DNA of 64,000 bases, taken from Strix aluco. Lineage: Eukaryota; Chordata; Aves; Strigiformes; Strigidae. Under the pieces are notes generated by a model that saw only the letters and a list, made by a program, of their open reading frames with translations, was not told the origin of the DNA and made no database searches. Position numbers and translations under genes: made by a program. Where the stretch lies: assembly GCF_031877795.1 (NCBI RefSeq), contig NC_133933.1:23526029-23590028 (forward strand), in the 5' to 3' direction. Position 1 is the first letter of the stretch, and each line of letters starts with the position of its first letter. Positions 1 to 63,719 of this stretch are shown here, one piece after another.

Positions 1-1561
1 GTATGCATCTGAACTTGAGAATGTGTGCATGTATATATGTGTGTATGTATGTGTAGCAATTGAGTTAGATGGTCTTACAGTTTGGAAAGATTAATTTTAG
101 ACAGTATCTTAAGCCAAAAAAAAAAAGAGTATTTCATTGTATGACCCGAATATAAAAATGCATAGTTAACGATGTGATCACTTAGCATATATTTGCATGT
201 CAATTACTCTGAAATAGTAGAGCCCCTCCCACCCATTAAGTGTTACTTTGAGATATTTAAAAAATACAAATGATAAGGCATATTAATTGAAATGTGTTGA
301 GCAAGGAATAATTATGTTTCATGCATTTAGATTATCTCTTTATTGTTCATTTTGACAGGTTATTCAAGTTCATTGTGGATTAGCCAAGTCTTGCTAAACT
401 TGTCTATTCTTTTTGTAATGCATTAAATTTTCTAAAAATATGATGAAAGTATGGTGTTCTTCAAAGTAAGCGTGTTTGCATGTCAGTGTTCAAACTGAAG
501 TATATTTTCATACCAGTATAAAACACACACTGTATGCCTATATGTAGGTTTAGTCCAAGAACAGTAAGAGTCTAGTCACTTTGATGTTTTTTTCTGCTCA
601 GTCTCTTTTTTTGTTGTTGTTGTTGTCATTTGACAAAAATACAAAGCTATTTAATAAATAGGCAAATCTAAATCATAAACCTATTTAAATGATAAATATG
701 GAGTGGAGTACTCGGGACTGAAAAGCAGAATAGATTTAAAACTGATATTTTTTTAATCACTTTGATTTGTTAATATATTTCAGTACTAAAAGAAGCCTTT
801 CACGTGAGATTCATTCTCCTAAGCAGGCCTTCCTATAAAGTCTACCTGATCTCTGATTCCAGTTTGATTTTCTGAATAATTATTTAACATAATGAAGGTT
901 TAGTTTCCAATACCAACTCAGGTTAGCTGTGGCTTTTGTCTTGCAGAATGTGCGTGTATGAATGACAGCTATGTGAATGCGAGAGGTTAATTGCTAGGTA
1001 TAACATATTGTACTTACAGATGTGCATTTAATTTCAATTTCCCTGACTGCCAGTAAGTAAAATGAAAAATGGGGGAATGTGAGACACCTGGAGAATCTCA
1101 GGACTGACTCGTGCCTGTATCTGTTAAGCCTCTCACTCTCCATGGTTACTAAACAAAGGAGAGGTTTGGCAGTTTTATCTGAGCTATAACAATTTCTGTG
1201 CCCTTGCTTTGCTCTTTTAATGTAGTTTTTTCTATATAGAACATTCCACACCTATATGGTGCAAAGCAGAGACCTTATAAGAGTTGTAGATGTATTTAAA
1301 GACTAGTTCTCAGAAAACTAATTAATTTGTTAAAGTAAAAATGTAGTTCTAGTCCTTAAAAATGGTCTTTCAGTACAGCAAAGGTCCTATCTGAGAAGGG
1401 ATTCTGGCTCTTATTGTTACACTGTGTTTATTGAGATGGGTAGCACCAATTTTTAAAGCAGATCCATCATGTGGAACAGGGGAACACGTGGCTTTGAGTC
1501 TGCATAGAGATGAAGTCACAGCAGTTTATACCTTTAACAAGTTGTTTAAATTCTCATTCAG
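1..1561 (+). other. CDC42BPA: CDC42BPA intron, 3' part
   Basis: This AT-rich, non-coding stretch ends in the acceptor TTCTCATTCAG before the first exon. It holds a short TG/TA-rich simple stretch near positions 20-55 and small T and A runs. Its 5' end is outside the window. I see no other feature. Confidence 0.8.
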
Positions 1562-52456
<50,895 letters not shown>

Positions 52457-55400
52457 ACTGCTTCAGCATTCAGATTTGACATCACAGCAGCTTGCTGTCC
52501 CCATGGCTGTCCCCTTCACTTGTTCCAGTTCTCACCTTCATCATCCTAACCCTCCCCATTCCCTGTCTGAAAGTGATCTGGGAGTGGGGTACAGAGGAAG
52601 GTAAAAGCTGGTTGTCTTCAGCACCGTTCAGCACTGCCTCACCCTCCCTTCCCCAGATTTGAGAGCAGCAAACGAGCAAAGTTAGGGTGTTGGTAAATAT
52701 CAGATGCTGTAGATTTGTATTAGTATTGGTTTCATTTTTGTGGTTACAGCTGCTTCATTTTTAAAGACATACTTATCCCACCCCCCCTTCCACTTCCCAA
52801 AAAGTAGTTTAAGTAGACCAGACCAGTATCAACAAGAGAAAATTCAGAGGGATTTTGTTTTCATACAATAGCTCATTGTACTGTACAAAAGTAGCACAGA
52901 GACCCCTTCCCCTGCATGGGGAATGATCAGTATGTCAGAGGCACATAAAAGCTTTCAGCCACCACGTTTGAATGTCAATCTGATTGTCGCCAGCAAATCC
53001 TTATTGATTAAAATGATGCATATTTTACTACAGTACAGAGTTTAAATAAATACGCAGATGTTAGAGTAAAATACGTATGTATATATTCAAAGAAAAAAAG
53101 CATTGTGTATGCAGCAGAAGATGGATGCTTATTTAAGAGAGCCTTTAATTTAAGATTTGTGTTGTCCCTGTTTTCATGCTCGGTAATATACAGACTTGGA
53201 GGCCTGGCCTAAAACCTTTTGCAGGACAGATATGCCTTTTGCGTAGCACTCACTGCGCTGCCGGGAGAGGTCCCTGCAGTGCTTTCACATTGCTTTACTT
53301 CTGGCAGTAGCATAACTGAAGCTGTAATTCCTACTTTCACGTTAACCCCCATCCTTTGCAAAAATGACAATTGGAAAGCAACCGCCTGCCCCGCCACCCA
53401 AGGGCACCAGTCGGCCAGGTGGCTGCCCTGGTTTCTTGTGTGCTGGCTGTGCGGCTGAGGAACCTTACGGCATGCGACAGTAGAGGTCCTGAAGGCAGCA
53501 AGGGAGTTCAATGCAGCAGGATTCAGCAGGAAAACTGTTTCCCTGGGTCAGCCTTTGACCGGGTTTAACTCGGAAGGGAGCAGTCTTCCACATCTCCTTG
53601 ACCATCCCTAACCAGAAAACTGTTACTGTTGTTACCAAATACTAGTTGCTAATACACATCAGCCAAACGAGTGCCCTTAGCCCGAAGCTAGCCCCGGGTG
53701 GCTATGCTGTCACTGTAGCAACAAAGAACCTTGAAGACTGACCTCACACTGTTCACACTGTGGTAGTCAAAGATGCCTAGTCACCCACAACTGCCATGCT
53801 GGCAAGGTTGGTTTTCCTCTCCCTCCCTCCCCACGCTGTGGGTTTGTGCAATTTGCAGTTGTTTCTATGTGCTCACCTGCTGTTTGGTTCCAGTAGCAGG
53901 TCAGGCTGGAGGGCAGAAAGTATTGCGGTGGAACACAGAGCCCACTGAAGTTGCAAAAATAAATAAAAAGCTGAAGCTGGTCACACAGTCAACAGAATAA
54001 AGAGAGAGACTGATGTACAAATGGATGGTGAGAGGAAGATGTCTCGTCTCTTTAGTTAGCAAGGCAGATGCGTTTTTCATTTGGGAGTGTGTTGAAATGA
54101 GCCTCTCTTCTCAGTAGTATTGTTGCTGGCTTTATACTATGACCATAAACATGTAAGGGCTTTTTGTATTTAGAATACTGGTTTTTGTGGGTTTCGGAAA
54201 CTTGTTACAGCTCTTATTAAACCATTCCCTATTCTTGCAGTCAGCAGTATATAGTGTTTCACCCACATAGAGATGTTTGCAGTTTTTCCAGTTTCTGTCT
54301 TCCCTAATAGAGGTTATAGGTAAGTTCAAACCATGTACAGTAATTTCCAGTTATGATCTAAATGTGAAACAGGGAATGAGACTCATCATCTAATCCATTT
54401 AATCATGCTGGGTCTCCTAGGTAAAATTTCTCTTCCACTCTGAATCAAGAGGCTTGTCCAAGTTTAAGCTCATTCAATGTTATTTTGGGACAGGAATTCA
54501 AGAAATGTTTTTTAGAAACCGTCATATCAAAAGCCTGTCTCTCTCCTGTTTGGGTTTTTCAGAGTAGCAAGCTGGTTGTGTTGTTTTCAAAGCTACTACT
54601 TTTGCAAGCCTGGTATTTAATTATTAAAAGCTTTAGCAAACAGCTAAGCACTCGAAATTAATTCCTCCCAGAAAAGTTTTCAGTCTTTCTGAGGGACAGA
54701 TAGGCAGGGCGTTATTGGCATTATTAAAATTCCATATCAGCTTCTTTTTAAAGGCTGTGTATTGCTTCAAGTATAGCCACTGCTTTTTCCCCACAATTCC
54801 CTCCTTTTGGTGAAGCATGTCCACACACTTTTCAAAGCCTTTGCAGACTAGTTTTGTATTTACTGTATGTTGTATTTAAACATTAATCTTATTTTGGTGT
54901 TGAGAGAAGGCATTTAAACAGCAGTCATTTAAGATAGAGCAGCCTGTGTGACAGTCCCCTGAGAGAGGGTCACAGGATCTTTTTTGTGGATTTTTTTTTT
55001 TTTTGCAGTTGAGCTAATGCTCTATCTGAAAATGGAACCCAAAGAGCCACAACACAGCAAACAATTAAATCGAGTAAACTGCTACATTTACTCCATTATG
55101 GTGCCTGCAATCTATTGATAGCAAAACCTGACATTTTCAGGCAGAGCGTAGGTCAGCCGTGTTACAAAACTAAGCTCCGGATGATGAGAGCTCCCCAGGC
55201 CTACACTGTTTGTGCACCACACTTTCTAAGCCTTGGCAGTCTCCTTTAGGATTACTATAGTTAATCATTAGTTTGGTACTGTGCATTTTTATACACATCT
55301 GTTCAAAAGAGAAACAGCAACTGTTCTCTCAGTTGAAAAGCAAATGACCACATCACTTATTTGAAAACAGAAAAATTGTCCTAGGACTTGAATAGTTTTA

Positions 55401-57255
55401 TATATTTGGGGACCATTTGATTATATGCTCAATTTTAAACCACACTCATCTTTTTTTTTTTTCTTGGTATGAACACTGAAAACATGCATACTGTAGCTGA
55501 GCTTTTTCAATACTCATTGGGCTAGGAGAAGTAACTTGGTCATTTGAACTGTAAGACTCTTGACTGGTATCTCAAAGACAGTTGTCTCTTAAGGTTTGAT
55601 GTTTGCTACTTTGCACTGTAGCATTGCTTCAACTTCACAGTTAGAGGGCTGCATTTTGTTCAGGGAGCTTAAAAATCTCCCATTGACTTTTTGACTGTAG
55701 CATATGTTCTCTGTACACAGTATGTATCTAGCTGATTTTTTCCTTTTGGCTGAGACTGAAGGTGTTTGCATTTTTGACACTGCTTAAACATATGGGTTGT
55801 TGGGGTTTTGCATTTTTTTTTTTCTCTTGATGGCAACAAAGGATCTGAACAGATTCAGGCAGCTACTAAGGTTTCCAGGTTATAGAATGAAAAAGGTTTG
55901 GTACATAGTTTTCCCCTGCACGTGTGCGCACACAGATATGTGGCTTCCTTCCACATTTCATAAACCCAAAAGCAGGGTTACAGTACTCTGTTCTCTATTG
56001 CCTTTGACCTGTAGAAGACAGCTGGTGATTTCAAAAAAAAAAAAACAACATAAACAACATTCCTGAGGCTGTGGTGAAGTAGTTGCTGCTTTTCCTCTCT
56101 GGTAGTTGCTGTGGCTTGTTATGAATGTGCATTTTGCCCATTTTAGCAAGTTTCAAAACTGAGTCAGGAATGTTATCTCTTTCATTTGATTCTGATAAAA
56201 TTATAAGCCAGGTGTGTTATTCTCAGGTATATGGCAGAGGGAAGTTAAAGGGTCTTGTCATACCAAAAAAGTCCAAAAAGCAGAGCGTATTTATAGAAAT
56301 GTAGTTTAACCACATCTAACTGGTTCACAGAGGGTGTCAGCCTTTCAAAACAAAACAGCTGGAGCATTAACACAGAAACAGGTTCTGGCATCGTATTGTC
56401 TTGCGTGGCCAGACCCTGAATGACAGGACAAACATGCTCTTGGGTGGAAGAAAGGGTTTTTTTCCGTTTTATGCACACTGTTTCATCTTAAATACATACA
56501 TTAAAGGTAAAATATATTGCAGTGCAAGTACCCACACCTCCTGAGCCTTAGTCTGAGAATCAGTGGCACATAGTAGCTTCTGCTGTGGGGTTTTTTTTTT
56601 TGTTAATAGGAATCAGTTCCATGGAGGAAATGGGACAACTTTCTGCACTAACACAAACTGCACCCTTCTGTGTGCTTTGTGTTCACACTGTATTTGATAG
56701 ACACCCCCAGAAACCACTCTGCTGCAGGCTTTCCAGTCTAAATTCCAATTCTGTCTTTCATTCCAGCCGCAGCTCAGTACAACCTATTTTCATTCTGCAT
56801 TTAAGAAAGTCTCATCCACAGGGAAGAAATCCACAAAAAACCAGTGTTGCTATTTCAGAGCAATTATACCTGCCTTTTTATGTATGACAGTTTCATATCA
56901 TTTATTTTTAAAATGTTTTTTAGGTTTTTCATTGTAATATTATTGTACAGTTTTGCATGGCATAGATGTAATCACTTTTTTGTTTTAGAGTATAAAAGCT
57001 GACAAGTGTGTGTGTGGGGGAAAGATTCTGCTTTTTGCCTCTTCTCACTATTTTGTTTAATGCCCTCACTGTTGTAGGGGACATTGTAAGAGATTCTCTG
57101 CTACAGAACAATGATGTAGATTCTTTTGCACAGAAATATTTAAGGTGGAAAAGTCAACAATGTAAAAATGACTGACCACCAATATTTTATGTTGGTAACA
57201 CACTTAATATTAACCTACTTTGATGTACTGCAATAAAACAGGGAACTGTTAGAAA
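52457..57255 (+). other. CDC42BPA: CDC42BPA 3' UTR, about 4.8 kb
   Basis: Downstream of the stop no splice signal or coding frame is convincing. The end is placed just after the AATAAA at 57232, followed by a T/GT-rich stretch (GATGTTCTGTCTTTTTTTCC) typical of a downstream element. Earlier AATAAA motifs at 53045, 53960 and 53994 could give shorter forms. A Pumilio-type TGTATATA lies at 53078. Length and end are inferred; transcript ends were not available. Confidence 0.65.
57232..57237 (+). promoter_or_regulatory. CDC42BPA: Polyadenylation signal AATAAA for CDC42BPA
   Basis: An AATAAA hexamer in TGCAATAAAACAGG context precedes a T-rich downstream region by about 35 nt. It is the last canonical plus-strand signal before sequence without transcript-like features, so it is the best candidate for the distal 3' end. 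Confidence 0.6.
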
Positions 57256-60040
57256 TGCAGATGTTCTGTCTTTTTTTCCTACCTCTCCACATTAAGCTTT
57301 GAGGAGGAAAGGGGAATAACGGTGTTGAAGTGTGTTGTAACACATCTGCACAAGTACACAGTGGTAAGAAAAGGGATGTATAAGAAAATGGATTTAGCTC
57401 TAACACCTTTCAGAAAAAATTACCAGATCCTTTTTGAAAATTCAGAGTATATCAAACTTCACCAACCTCCCTTTTCCTGACTTTTTTCTTAGGGCATCTG
57501 TTCTGCATCAATATTTGTAGTCATTGTTTCTGATGCTCCTCCTTCATTTAGTCAAATGTTTCAGCTGTCCTAGTGTTAAGAGCCTGGATTCTTACTTATT
57601 TCTGAGCTACCAGCAAACTGACTTTCACACATCTTTAAGTACATCTCAAAATACCTGTGAAATTTTGCATGTGCCCTGACCCTTTCACATCACCCACCAG
57701 TTCCTCACAAGTCAGTCTGGGACTTCTTCCATACCAGAGTCTGTCTGCTGGGACATCTTCCGTTACCCTGTTAGTGGAAGTCCTAGCTTTGAGCACATGC
57801 TTCAGCCACCTGCAGCAGGAATACCAGACTATGCTGTTACTGATCCTGTGCTGCCAGCAGTGCCGGCCTGGTCATTGTCCCATTCATAAGATATCACCAG
57901 CAATCCCCTCCAGGAACAGTCAGCGTGCTTCCCGCTTCATACATGGCCACAGGCCCCCTTACTCCACAGAAACTTCTGATCCTGTCCCTCTCCTTCAGTC
58001 AGAATTATTGCTTTCTCAGCCCCCCACTCTAGCTTATGTGAATTTAAGCCCATGGGCTCATCCCATTTAGGCCACTGCAGGTCTTTCCTAGCTGCTGTAG
58101 CTCTGTGAAATACCATTTCCTCTGCTGTATTTCTGCTTCCCAGGGTTCCAGTTGCACCATCACAGTGGTGAAGGTCTTCGGAAAGGGGCCTTCTGTTTCA
58201 AGGGATTTGGCCATTAGAAAAGCAGAAAGTGAACTTCCTGTTCAGCTCCTCAGCATTCATTTTCTGTTTTGAGGTAGCGGCCAGGTTGACTAAAGAAAGA
58301 AGGTGGGAAAAGCAATGCTACCACATGTAGCCTGAATCTTGATTCTTTAGCATGGAAAATCCCTGTCTTCAGAGAAGTCGATTTAACTTCCAGCTTGCCC
58401 TGTAGAACAAAGCACTGTTTTCTGTAAGAGGATTTTCTAGAATTTAAAGCTTGCTGCAGCACAGAAACATTCACCTCCTCAACATACATATGTAGTTCAA
58501 GCAAATGCACTAGCTGGTATAGAGCAAGCAGCAGTGATCACGTGTTCTTCCTCACTGTAAAGTGTCATGACTTTTGACTTGAAGCCAGAACAGTGTTTCT
58601 AGTTCATCATTTTGTCACAGCTGTGCAATTCATGTCACAAGTCTGGACAAAATTATAGAAATTAATGCTTTTAAAACATGCACAGGTGGCCAGGAGAATT
58701 AGGGACTGAGAGCTCTAATTAAATCTCCTAATAAAGAAACACCATACCTTCTGCTAGTTGCTACTCTTTAGGCAAATGCAAACTCCATTGTTCAGCTCGA
58801 TGCTATTCTTAAACACACTCTCTCTGAAAGGAAGTGTTTGCTGAAAGTTAAAACACTGATGCCCCAGCATGGTATACAAAAGATCTGTGGTCCCATGAAC
58901 CAGCACATACCAATCTCACCTAGCTGTGCTTACTGGGAAAGTAGTGAACTGTAACACTCTTGAGTTATTTTGCCTTCTTTGCAGGTTCTCTGCCTCTGAA
59001 TGTTCCATTTCAGAAATTCTGTTCTGAAGTTTACCTAATCCAATTCCCTTGTCAGCTTTTTATACTTTGCTTTTTAACCTTTAACATAAGCATTCAACAT
59101 CTCCAACAATTCCACTGTTTTTACAGCTGCAAGGTCTAGGTCCAAAGGAAAAAAAACTAAACGATGTCTATCAAAACCCAAAACAATAAGGAAAGTTACT
59201 CTATCAGTGTACAAAGTTAAACAGCTTAATGCAAAACTATTACTTCACTGAACAGCAGAGTTCACTGTTCTCAAAGGGTTAGGAATAACCTGACCAGTGC
59301 TTTTAGTTGAACTAAACAGCACTGCATCTTTTTCAACTAAGTCTTAAATGAAGTAGTTTATATGTTTATGATCTTGGAATAAAGGTAATACAATAACCTG
59401 TTTTCCTATTTCTCAGAGGTCCCTCCTGAGAGAGACCATTTATTCACTTACCTGTGTCTTTACCTCTGGAAATGTCAGCAGTCAGGATTTCTTACATACT
59501 GAAGTTTAAGATCATACAACCTCTGCATTCCTGGGCTGCCTTAACTGAGTAGGACCAGCTGAGCTTGCTGCTAAATATCTGGCACTTGCCAGGTAAGGAC
59601 ATCTGCTTTTTCTAGCACCAGGTAAGCACCAGTTCCAACAGCCACCCTTTATTCACAAGTGGAAGAAAGGCAAAAAGACTTGTGTCCAGGAGACTCATAA
59701 CAGTGATTAAAACAAAGGAAAACAAGAAGAGAAGTCAATTACCAGGGATTTTCATGGCCAGACAGATGTTCAGGCTGATGTCCTTCTGGCTCCTGGTAAG
59801 CTTGTCACCATCACCGTTAGCACTAGTGACACAGCTGCAATGGAAAGATGATGAATAAACAGGCCATACATAGATGGCTTTACAAGGGTAGTAGCAATTC
59901 TTCGAGCAAACAACAAACAACTGCAACAAGAGGACACGTTGAAGCTTCTCCTCCTGCTCAACTCCTCTTTATCCCACAGAACAGGACATGATTCACTTGG
60001 CTCTTCATTACACACCAGAAGATGAAAAAACTGCAGGCAG
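57256..60040. other. Intergenic gap between converging genes
   Basis: This stretch of 2.8 kb holds no supportable gene. A plus-strand frame of 137 codons (57657-58070) has no recognisable domain, no splice context and no codon pattern to support it. Minus-strand AATAAA complements at about 59437 and 59648 might serve as distal polyadenylation signals for COQ8A. Confidence 0.65.
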
Positions 60041-61156
60041 AAGGCCCACCGCACAAGCTCTTTTTTATTGAAATCACGAAGTTGTACAGGTACAGGCTTT
60101 GTACAAAAAGTCTAAGAAAGTAAATTTCCTAGCTTGACTCCAATAGTTTAAAACTGTGCGTCTGGTTTTACATGTGTGACATTTCAGCAAAAGCTTGAAA
60201 TGCTCATGAGAGACATTAGGTGTTTGTCTGCCTTGCCCTAAGTTCTGCGTAATACAGGAAAACAGACAGACACACTAGGTTCTTGGTTAGGAGTCCAGCA
60301 AGCAATTGGTGTCAGAGTTGAGGCTTACCTAACTCGCCCTCAGGAAAGCTGATACCTACCAGACAGTGAAGAATCCCACTATTTGTGCTCAGATATAGCT
60401 GTTGATTACATATTTGACTCCCAGAACTAAGATGGGTTGTGTGAGTGTACATGTGTATTTAAGAGATTGGCATTCAATTCTCAGATTTTTAAAATATTTC
60501 CTATGTTCAGCTTGCAAGCCAAAGAGAGGCAGAAAGCACAAAACTTCATCCTATGTACACACACACACCCCCTGCTTCCATTAAATCAATGTCAGGAAAA
60601 TCCAGGAGGGTTCTTAGACTGCCACCACGTGACTTACAAAAATGGGGGGAGGTGGTGAATGTGTCTGTGGTAGGGTACATACACCTTGGTATTTTATTCT
60701 ATAATTCACAGTATGAAAATTACTCAAATTCCACCTTGGCATGAACGAGGGAAGGTTTTTAAAAAACAATTTTTTGAGAATTACAAACAGGTTTCAGTAT
60801 TAAGTTCTGCTCTTGTCTTCCTTCCTCTACTCATTATAAAACCCAATCAATATGCAGCCACCATCACAGTGTTAAAAATGCATTCAAGGTAGTCAGCTGG
60901 TGCCTTGAAACAGTACAGAAGCACTCAAGAAGATAGTTTCCTGCAAGCTGCAGACTGTACTGGCAGTCAGTGTAGGACAGACACAGCATGAAAGAACAGC
61001 TTTGTCCTTGTGAAACGCACACGTGGCTTCCAGGGCACAGGCTGCTGCATCTCAAGAGGATGGAGAGCTGGGGTGCAACACATGGGAGACTAGAATGCTC
61101 TCTGCAAGGCTCAGATGAACTGTGCCCTCAGAACAAGACATGTTAGTTCATTCTTA
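60041..61156 (-). other. COQ8A: COQ8A 3' UTR, about 1.1 kb
   Basis: The minus-strand region between the COQ8A stop and the AATAAA read on the minus strand at 60069-60064 has no conserved frame. A nearer AATAAA (plus-strand TTTATT at 60693-60698) could end a shorter form of about 0.5 kb. Confidence 0.55.
60064..60069 (-). promoter_or_regulatory. COQ8A: Polyadenylation signal AATAAA for COQ8A
   Basis: The plus strand TTTATT reads AATAAA on the minus strand, followed by TG-rich sequence (GCTTGTGCGGTGGG) within 30 nt. It is the likely main 3' end, chosen over weaker-context alternatives on both sides. Confidence 0.5.
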
Positions 61157-61450
61157 CTACTCCTCTGGCTTCTTGCCTCTACTGCTCCAATATTTGCTAT
61201 ATGCCTCTTGGAACATGTTTTTGCAGGGAATTTTGGCCTTCAGTTTGGTGCAGATAAGGAAAGAACCTCCCATCTTCCGATGAAGAGAGTAGGTCTCCTC
61301 TGGCGGAGGGACAAGCCGATGCTTCAGCATGACTGGGATTAAACCATGGATCTTTTCAGTGGTGCTTTGGTTGCCGAAATCAAAAGGTTCCTCAGATGCA
61401 AAAGCCTCTCCCAGGATGAGGACAGCATTTAAGTGGGCATCTTCCATTTC
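61157..61450 (-). CDS. COQ8A: COQ8A last coding exon and stop (294 nt)
   Basis: Reading minus strand, the acceptor CGGGCAG precedes [20 protein letters not shown], then [40 protein letters not shown] and the terminal [14 protein letters not shown] with the stop at 61159-61157. The core is very close to the human C-terminus. The last dozen residues are longer and more basic than the human NYCKRQAQQ end as I remember it, a region expected to vary. Confidence 0.96.
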   Translation of the reverse strand, partial: EMEDAHLNAVLILGEAFASEEPFDFGNQSTTEKIHGLIPVMLKHRLVPPPEETYSLHRKMGGSFLICTKLKAKIPCKNMFQEAYSKYWSSRGKKPEE

Positions 61451-63719
61451 CTGCCCGAAAGGAAAGAGGCATAAATAACATCACCAGCCATTTTAATCAC
61501 CAGGGAGGAAAAGGAGAAATGTGCCAACAGCAGCAGCTCAGAAGAAATACCTAGCCATACCCACAATAAAGTAGCTTCCAGCCCCCAGACTGATAAATAT
61601 TTGGTTAATACAGTTTTGGGCAACTAAACCTTCCAGAAGACCATCTGCCCAGTCATGAAATTTCAGCACTCATCACCACCTGCAGGGTCTTGCTGGGGGA
61701 GAGCAGGAAGGACAGTGGTGGTGGGGCTAGCTGTATCATCATTACCACTCTCAAAAGGAAGCAAAAGAACAAAAGCCACAACCTTTTTTTTGCCCTCCTC
61801 CCTCATCATCAGGGCTTTCGGACTGACACTGGCTTTTACCGCATCAAGAAATCTGGGGAAGTCCACAGACCCACAACAAACTTATCAGTGACCACCACTA
61901 AAAGCAGACCCTTCTGCTCCATACCTTGACTTCATAGCCAGTGAGGAATTTCATTTCAATGGACTTCTTCAGTACTCTCTCTCTGTCCATGTCAGCAGCT
62001 GCCTTGATTACCTGAATAGGAGGAACACTTTGAGGAGAGCTTGGGGATGACTGAAAAGTGTTTTCAGTACAGGACTGCTACGTAGGCTACAGGTACACAT
62101 GCTGCCCACTCACTTCCTTGCCTCTGCCCTCATCTTCATGTTGGCCAGTTTAAGAGCTACTGGCAAAAAGATACAGCTGCTGGCTTTCCAAAGCTCTTCC
62201 CAGTAGGGCTACACATAGCCCAGAGAACATAAGGGACATCAAAAAACCTTCACAAACCAATCAGTCATCCCCCAACAAAACAGTAGAGCCAGCTTTAGGT
62301 GACATTTGCTGGCCCCTGCAGCTCGATTTATCAAGTGCAGAACACGGTGATCACGAAGGAAGCACATACGACTTCACACACATTTATCAGTCTGTAAGCA
62401 AGCCAGAGACAGTGACCAGGACAAGCAATTCCCACATACCCTCACATCAGAATCACTGAACTCTGAGTGCTCCGATGGGCTCTGCTGCCTGAGTCTCCCG
62501 GTAAGCAACATTAGTTCTCTGCGTTTGTCACACAATTTAAACATCCAAACTCAGATCACCAGAGGCTTGCAGCAGACATGCAGAAGGCTATGGTAAGGGA
62601 TGAAACAGCAACAGACATCTCTCTTGCCTCCAGCCCTGCTTCCCTCTACACCCAAAGTGGATTCAAGTACAAAGTGATACAGCTAAGAGAAGCACAATTT
62701 TGCAAATACCCTTAAGCCCCCCAGTGCAGCACTCCAGAACACAGTGCAAGTCCTCACCTCTATGTAGACATCTGTGAACTTCTCATCGAACCCTCGTGTT
62801 GCTCCAAAGTCCAGCAGGGCCACCTGGAAATGGACAAACCCATCTGTATTACACTGCCAACCACTCAAGTAAAGCCTGACCTTAAGACAACCCCTGATGT
62901 CTTCAGGAAGCTCAGCTGGCTGGAGAGCCTTTCCACTGCAGCTCAGCTTCCCCCTAACTCCTTTATTCCCTGACAGCAGCACAAACATTTGCACTAGTCC
63001 ATGGCAGAGGAGGTACGGCCTATGCTCACAGTCACACCCGCTCAGCTGATGATGCTCCACTCAGACTCTCTGGGTGCAGACAGAGCAGCACAAAACCTTT
63101 TCCCAACACTTTCCACTACAGACCTCAGGGATGAACAAGCAATTCCATCTGACCTGCAGGGCACAAGCAAGCAGCCAAACCCAACAAGCAGGACATCTGC
63201 AATTGCTCCCCTTATCTTCAGCACAGCATAAGACCAGAGCATTCAGCTAAAGAGTCCTTAGCTCGGGTGTGCCCTGGTAGAGCAGTGCCAGCTGCAACTT
63301 CCCACTGACCAGCTTCAAGACAGCCCCCAAGGCTAAGGAAGTAGCTGTGACTGGAACTAAGGCCAAAGACAAGCAGCCAGCCAGGGTTATGGGAGCCCTG
63401 CTCTCCTACCCAGACCAAGAGAGGACAAGTGGCAGAGGGACAGGTTTCACTGTCCTGCCTGCCCAAGGCTCAAAGACAGGAATCTGAGGGAATTTCAGTA
63501 AGGGCTCATTAAAGTGGGGGAATCTCAGTAAGGGCTCTGGGAGTGGGGAATAATCAAGCACTGGTGAAAACCAGCTCTTGTACAGGCAGAAGAGCAGCTG
63601 CATGGGCTTACCTTGTGCAACTGTGGGTCATAGAAGAAGTTTGACCAGTTTGGATCAGTCTGCATGTACCTGAACTCAAACAGCTCCCGCAGACACAGGA
63701 CCAGGATGTTGTGACAGAT
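61157..63719 (-). CDS. COQ8A: COQ8A (ADCK3/CABC1), C-terminal part, spliced
   Basis: Four minus-strand coding segments (63612-63719, 62758-62823, 61925-62011, 61157-61450) join in phase 0 into 184 residues plus stop, the C-terminal part of the mitochondrial UbiB-family protein COQ8A. It is an atypical kinase-like ATPase of the inner-membrane matrix face needed for coenzyme Q synthesis. In humans its loss causes ubiquinone deficiency with cerebellar ataxia. Visible hallmarks are [14 protein letters not shown] in the catalytic-loop region, the metal-binding LLDFGATR, and the C-terminal [16 protein letters not shown]. The N-terminal mitochondrial targeting region, KxGQ motif and Ala-rich loop lie outside the window. 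It converges on CDC42BPA as in human 1q42. Confidence 0.96.
61451..61924 (-). other. COQ8A: COQ8A last intron (474 nt)
   Basis: This is a GT-AG intron on the minus strand (donor gtatgg, acceptor TTTCGGGCAG). No other feature is seen in it. Confidence 0.8.
61925..62011 (-). CDS. COQ8A: COQ8A exon [18 protein letters not shown] (87 nt)
   Basis: Twenty-nine codons in phase 0 read [20 protein letters not shown] then KFLTGYEVK, matching the human [21 protein letters not shown] region, a helical part of the C-lobe. The acceptor is CTATTCAG and the donor is AAG|gtatgg. The intron towards the previous exon (62012-62757, 0.75 kb) shows no other feature. Confidence 0.95.
62758..62823 (-). CDS. COQ8A: COQ8A exon with DFG metal-binding motif (66 nt)
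   Basis: Twenty-two codons read [20 protein letters not shown] plus IE. The DFG Asp is the Mg/ATP-coordinating residue of this atypical kinase fold, and GATR follows it as in the family. The acceptor is TTTCCAG and the donor is GAG|gtgagg. Confidence 0.95.
62824..63611 (-). other. COQ8A: COQ8A intron (0.79 kb) with tandem duplication
   Basis: The intron contains two head-to-tail 30-nt copies (63489-63518 and 63519-63548), sharing CAGTAAGGGCTC, and is relatively GC-rich. No exon or RNA gene was recognised. Confidence 0.75.
63489..63548. repeat. 30-nt tandem duplication
   Basis: Two adjacent, slightly diverged 30-nt units start GGAAT and share CAGTAAGGGCTC. They lie about 64 nt from the upstream COQ8A exon, inside its intron. 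Confidence 0.85.
63612..63719 (-). CDS. COQ8A: COQ8A exon [16 protein letters not shown] (108 nt)
   Basis: Thirty-six codons in phase 0 read [20 protein letters not shown] then [23 protein letters not shown] carries the catalytic-loop-like Asp and Asn of the UbiB fold. The acceptor is CTTTTCAAG and the donor is AAG|gtaagc. Confidence 0.95.

Noticed and set aside
57657..58070. Plus-strand 137-codon open frame in the intergenic gap
   Set aside because: It has no recognisable domain, promoter, splice sites or family similarity. Low-stop stretches of this length are expected in 64 kb on six frames.
59770..60054. Minus-strand open frame just past the COQ8A 3' end
   Set aside because: It has no domain and no codon-use support, and lies beyond the likely COQ8A polyadenylation signal.
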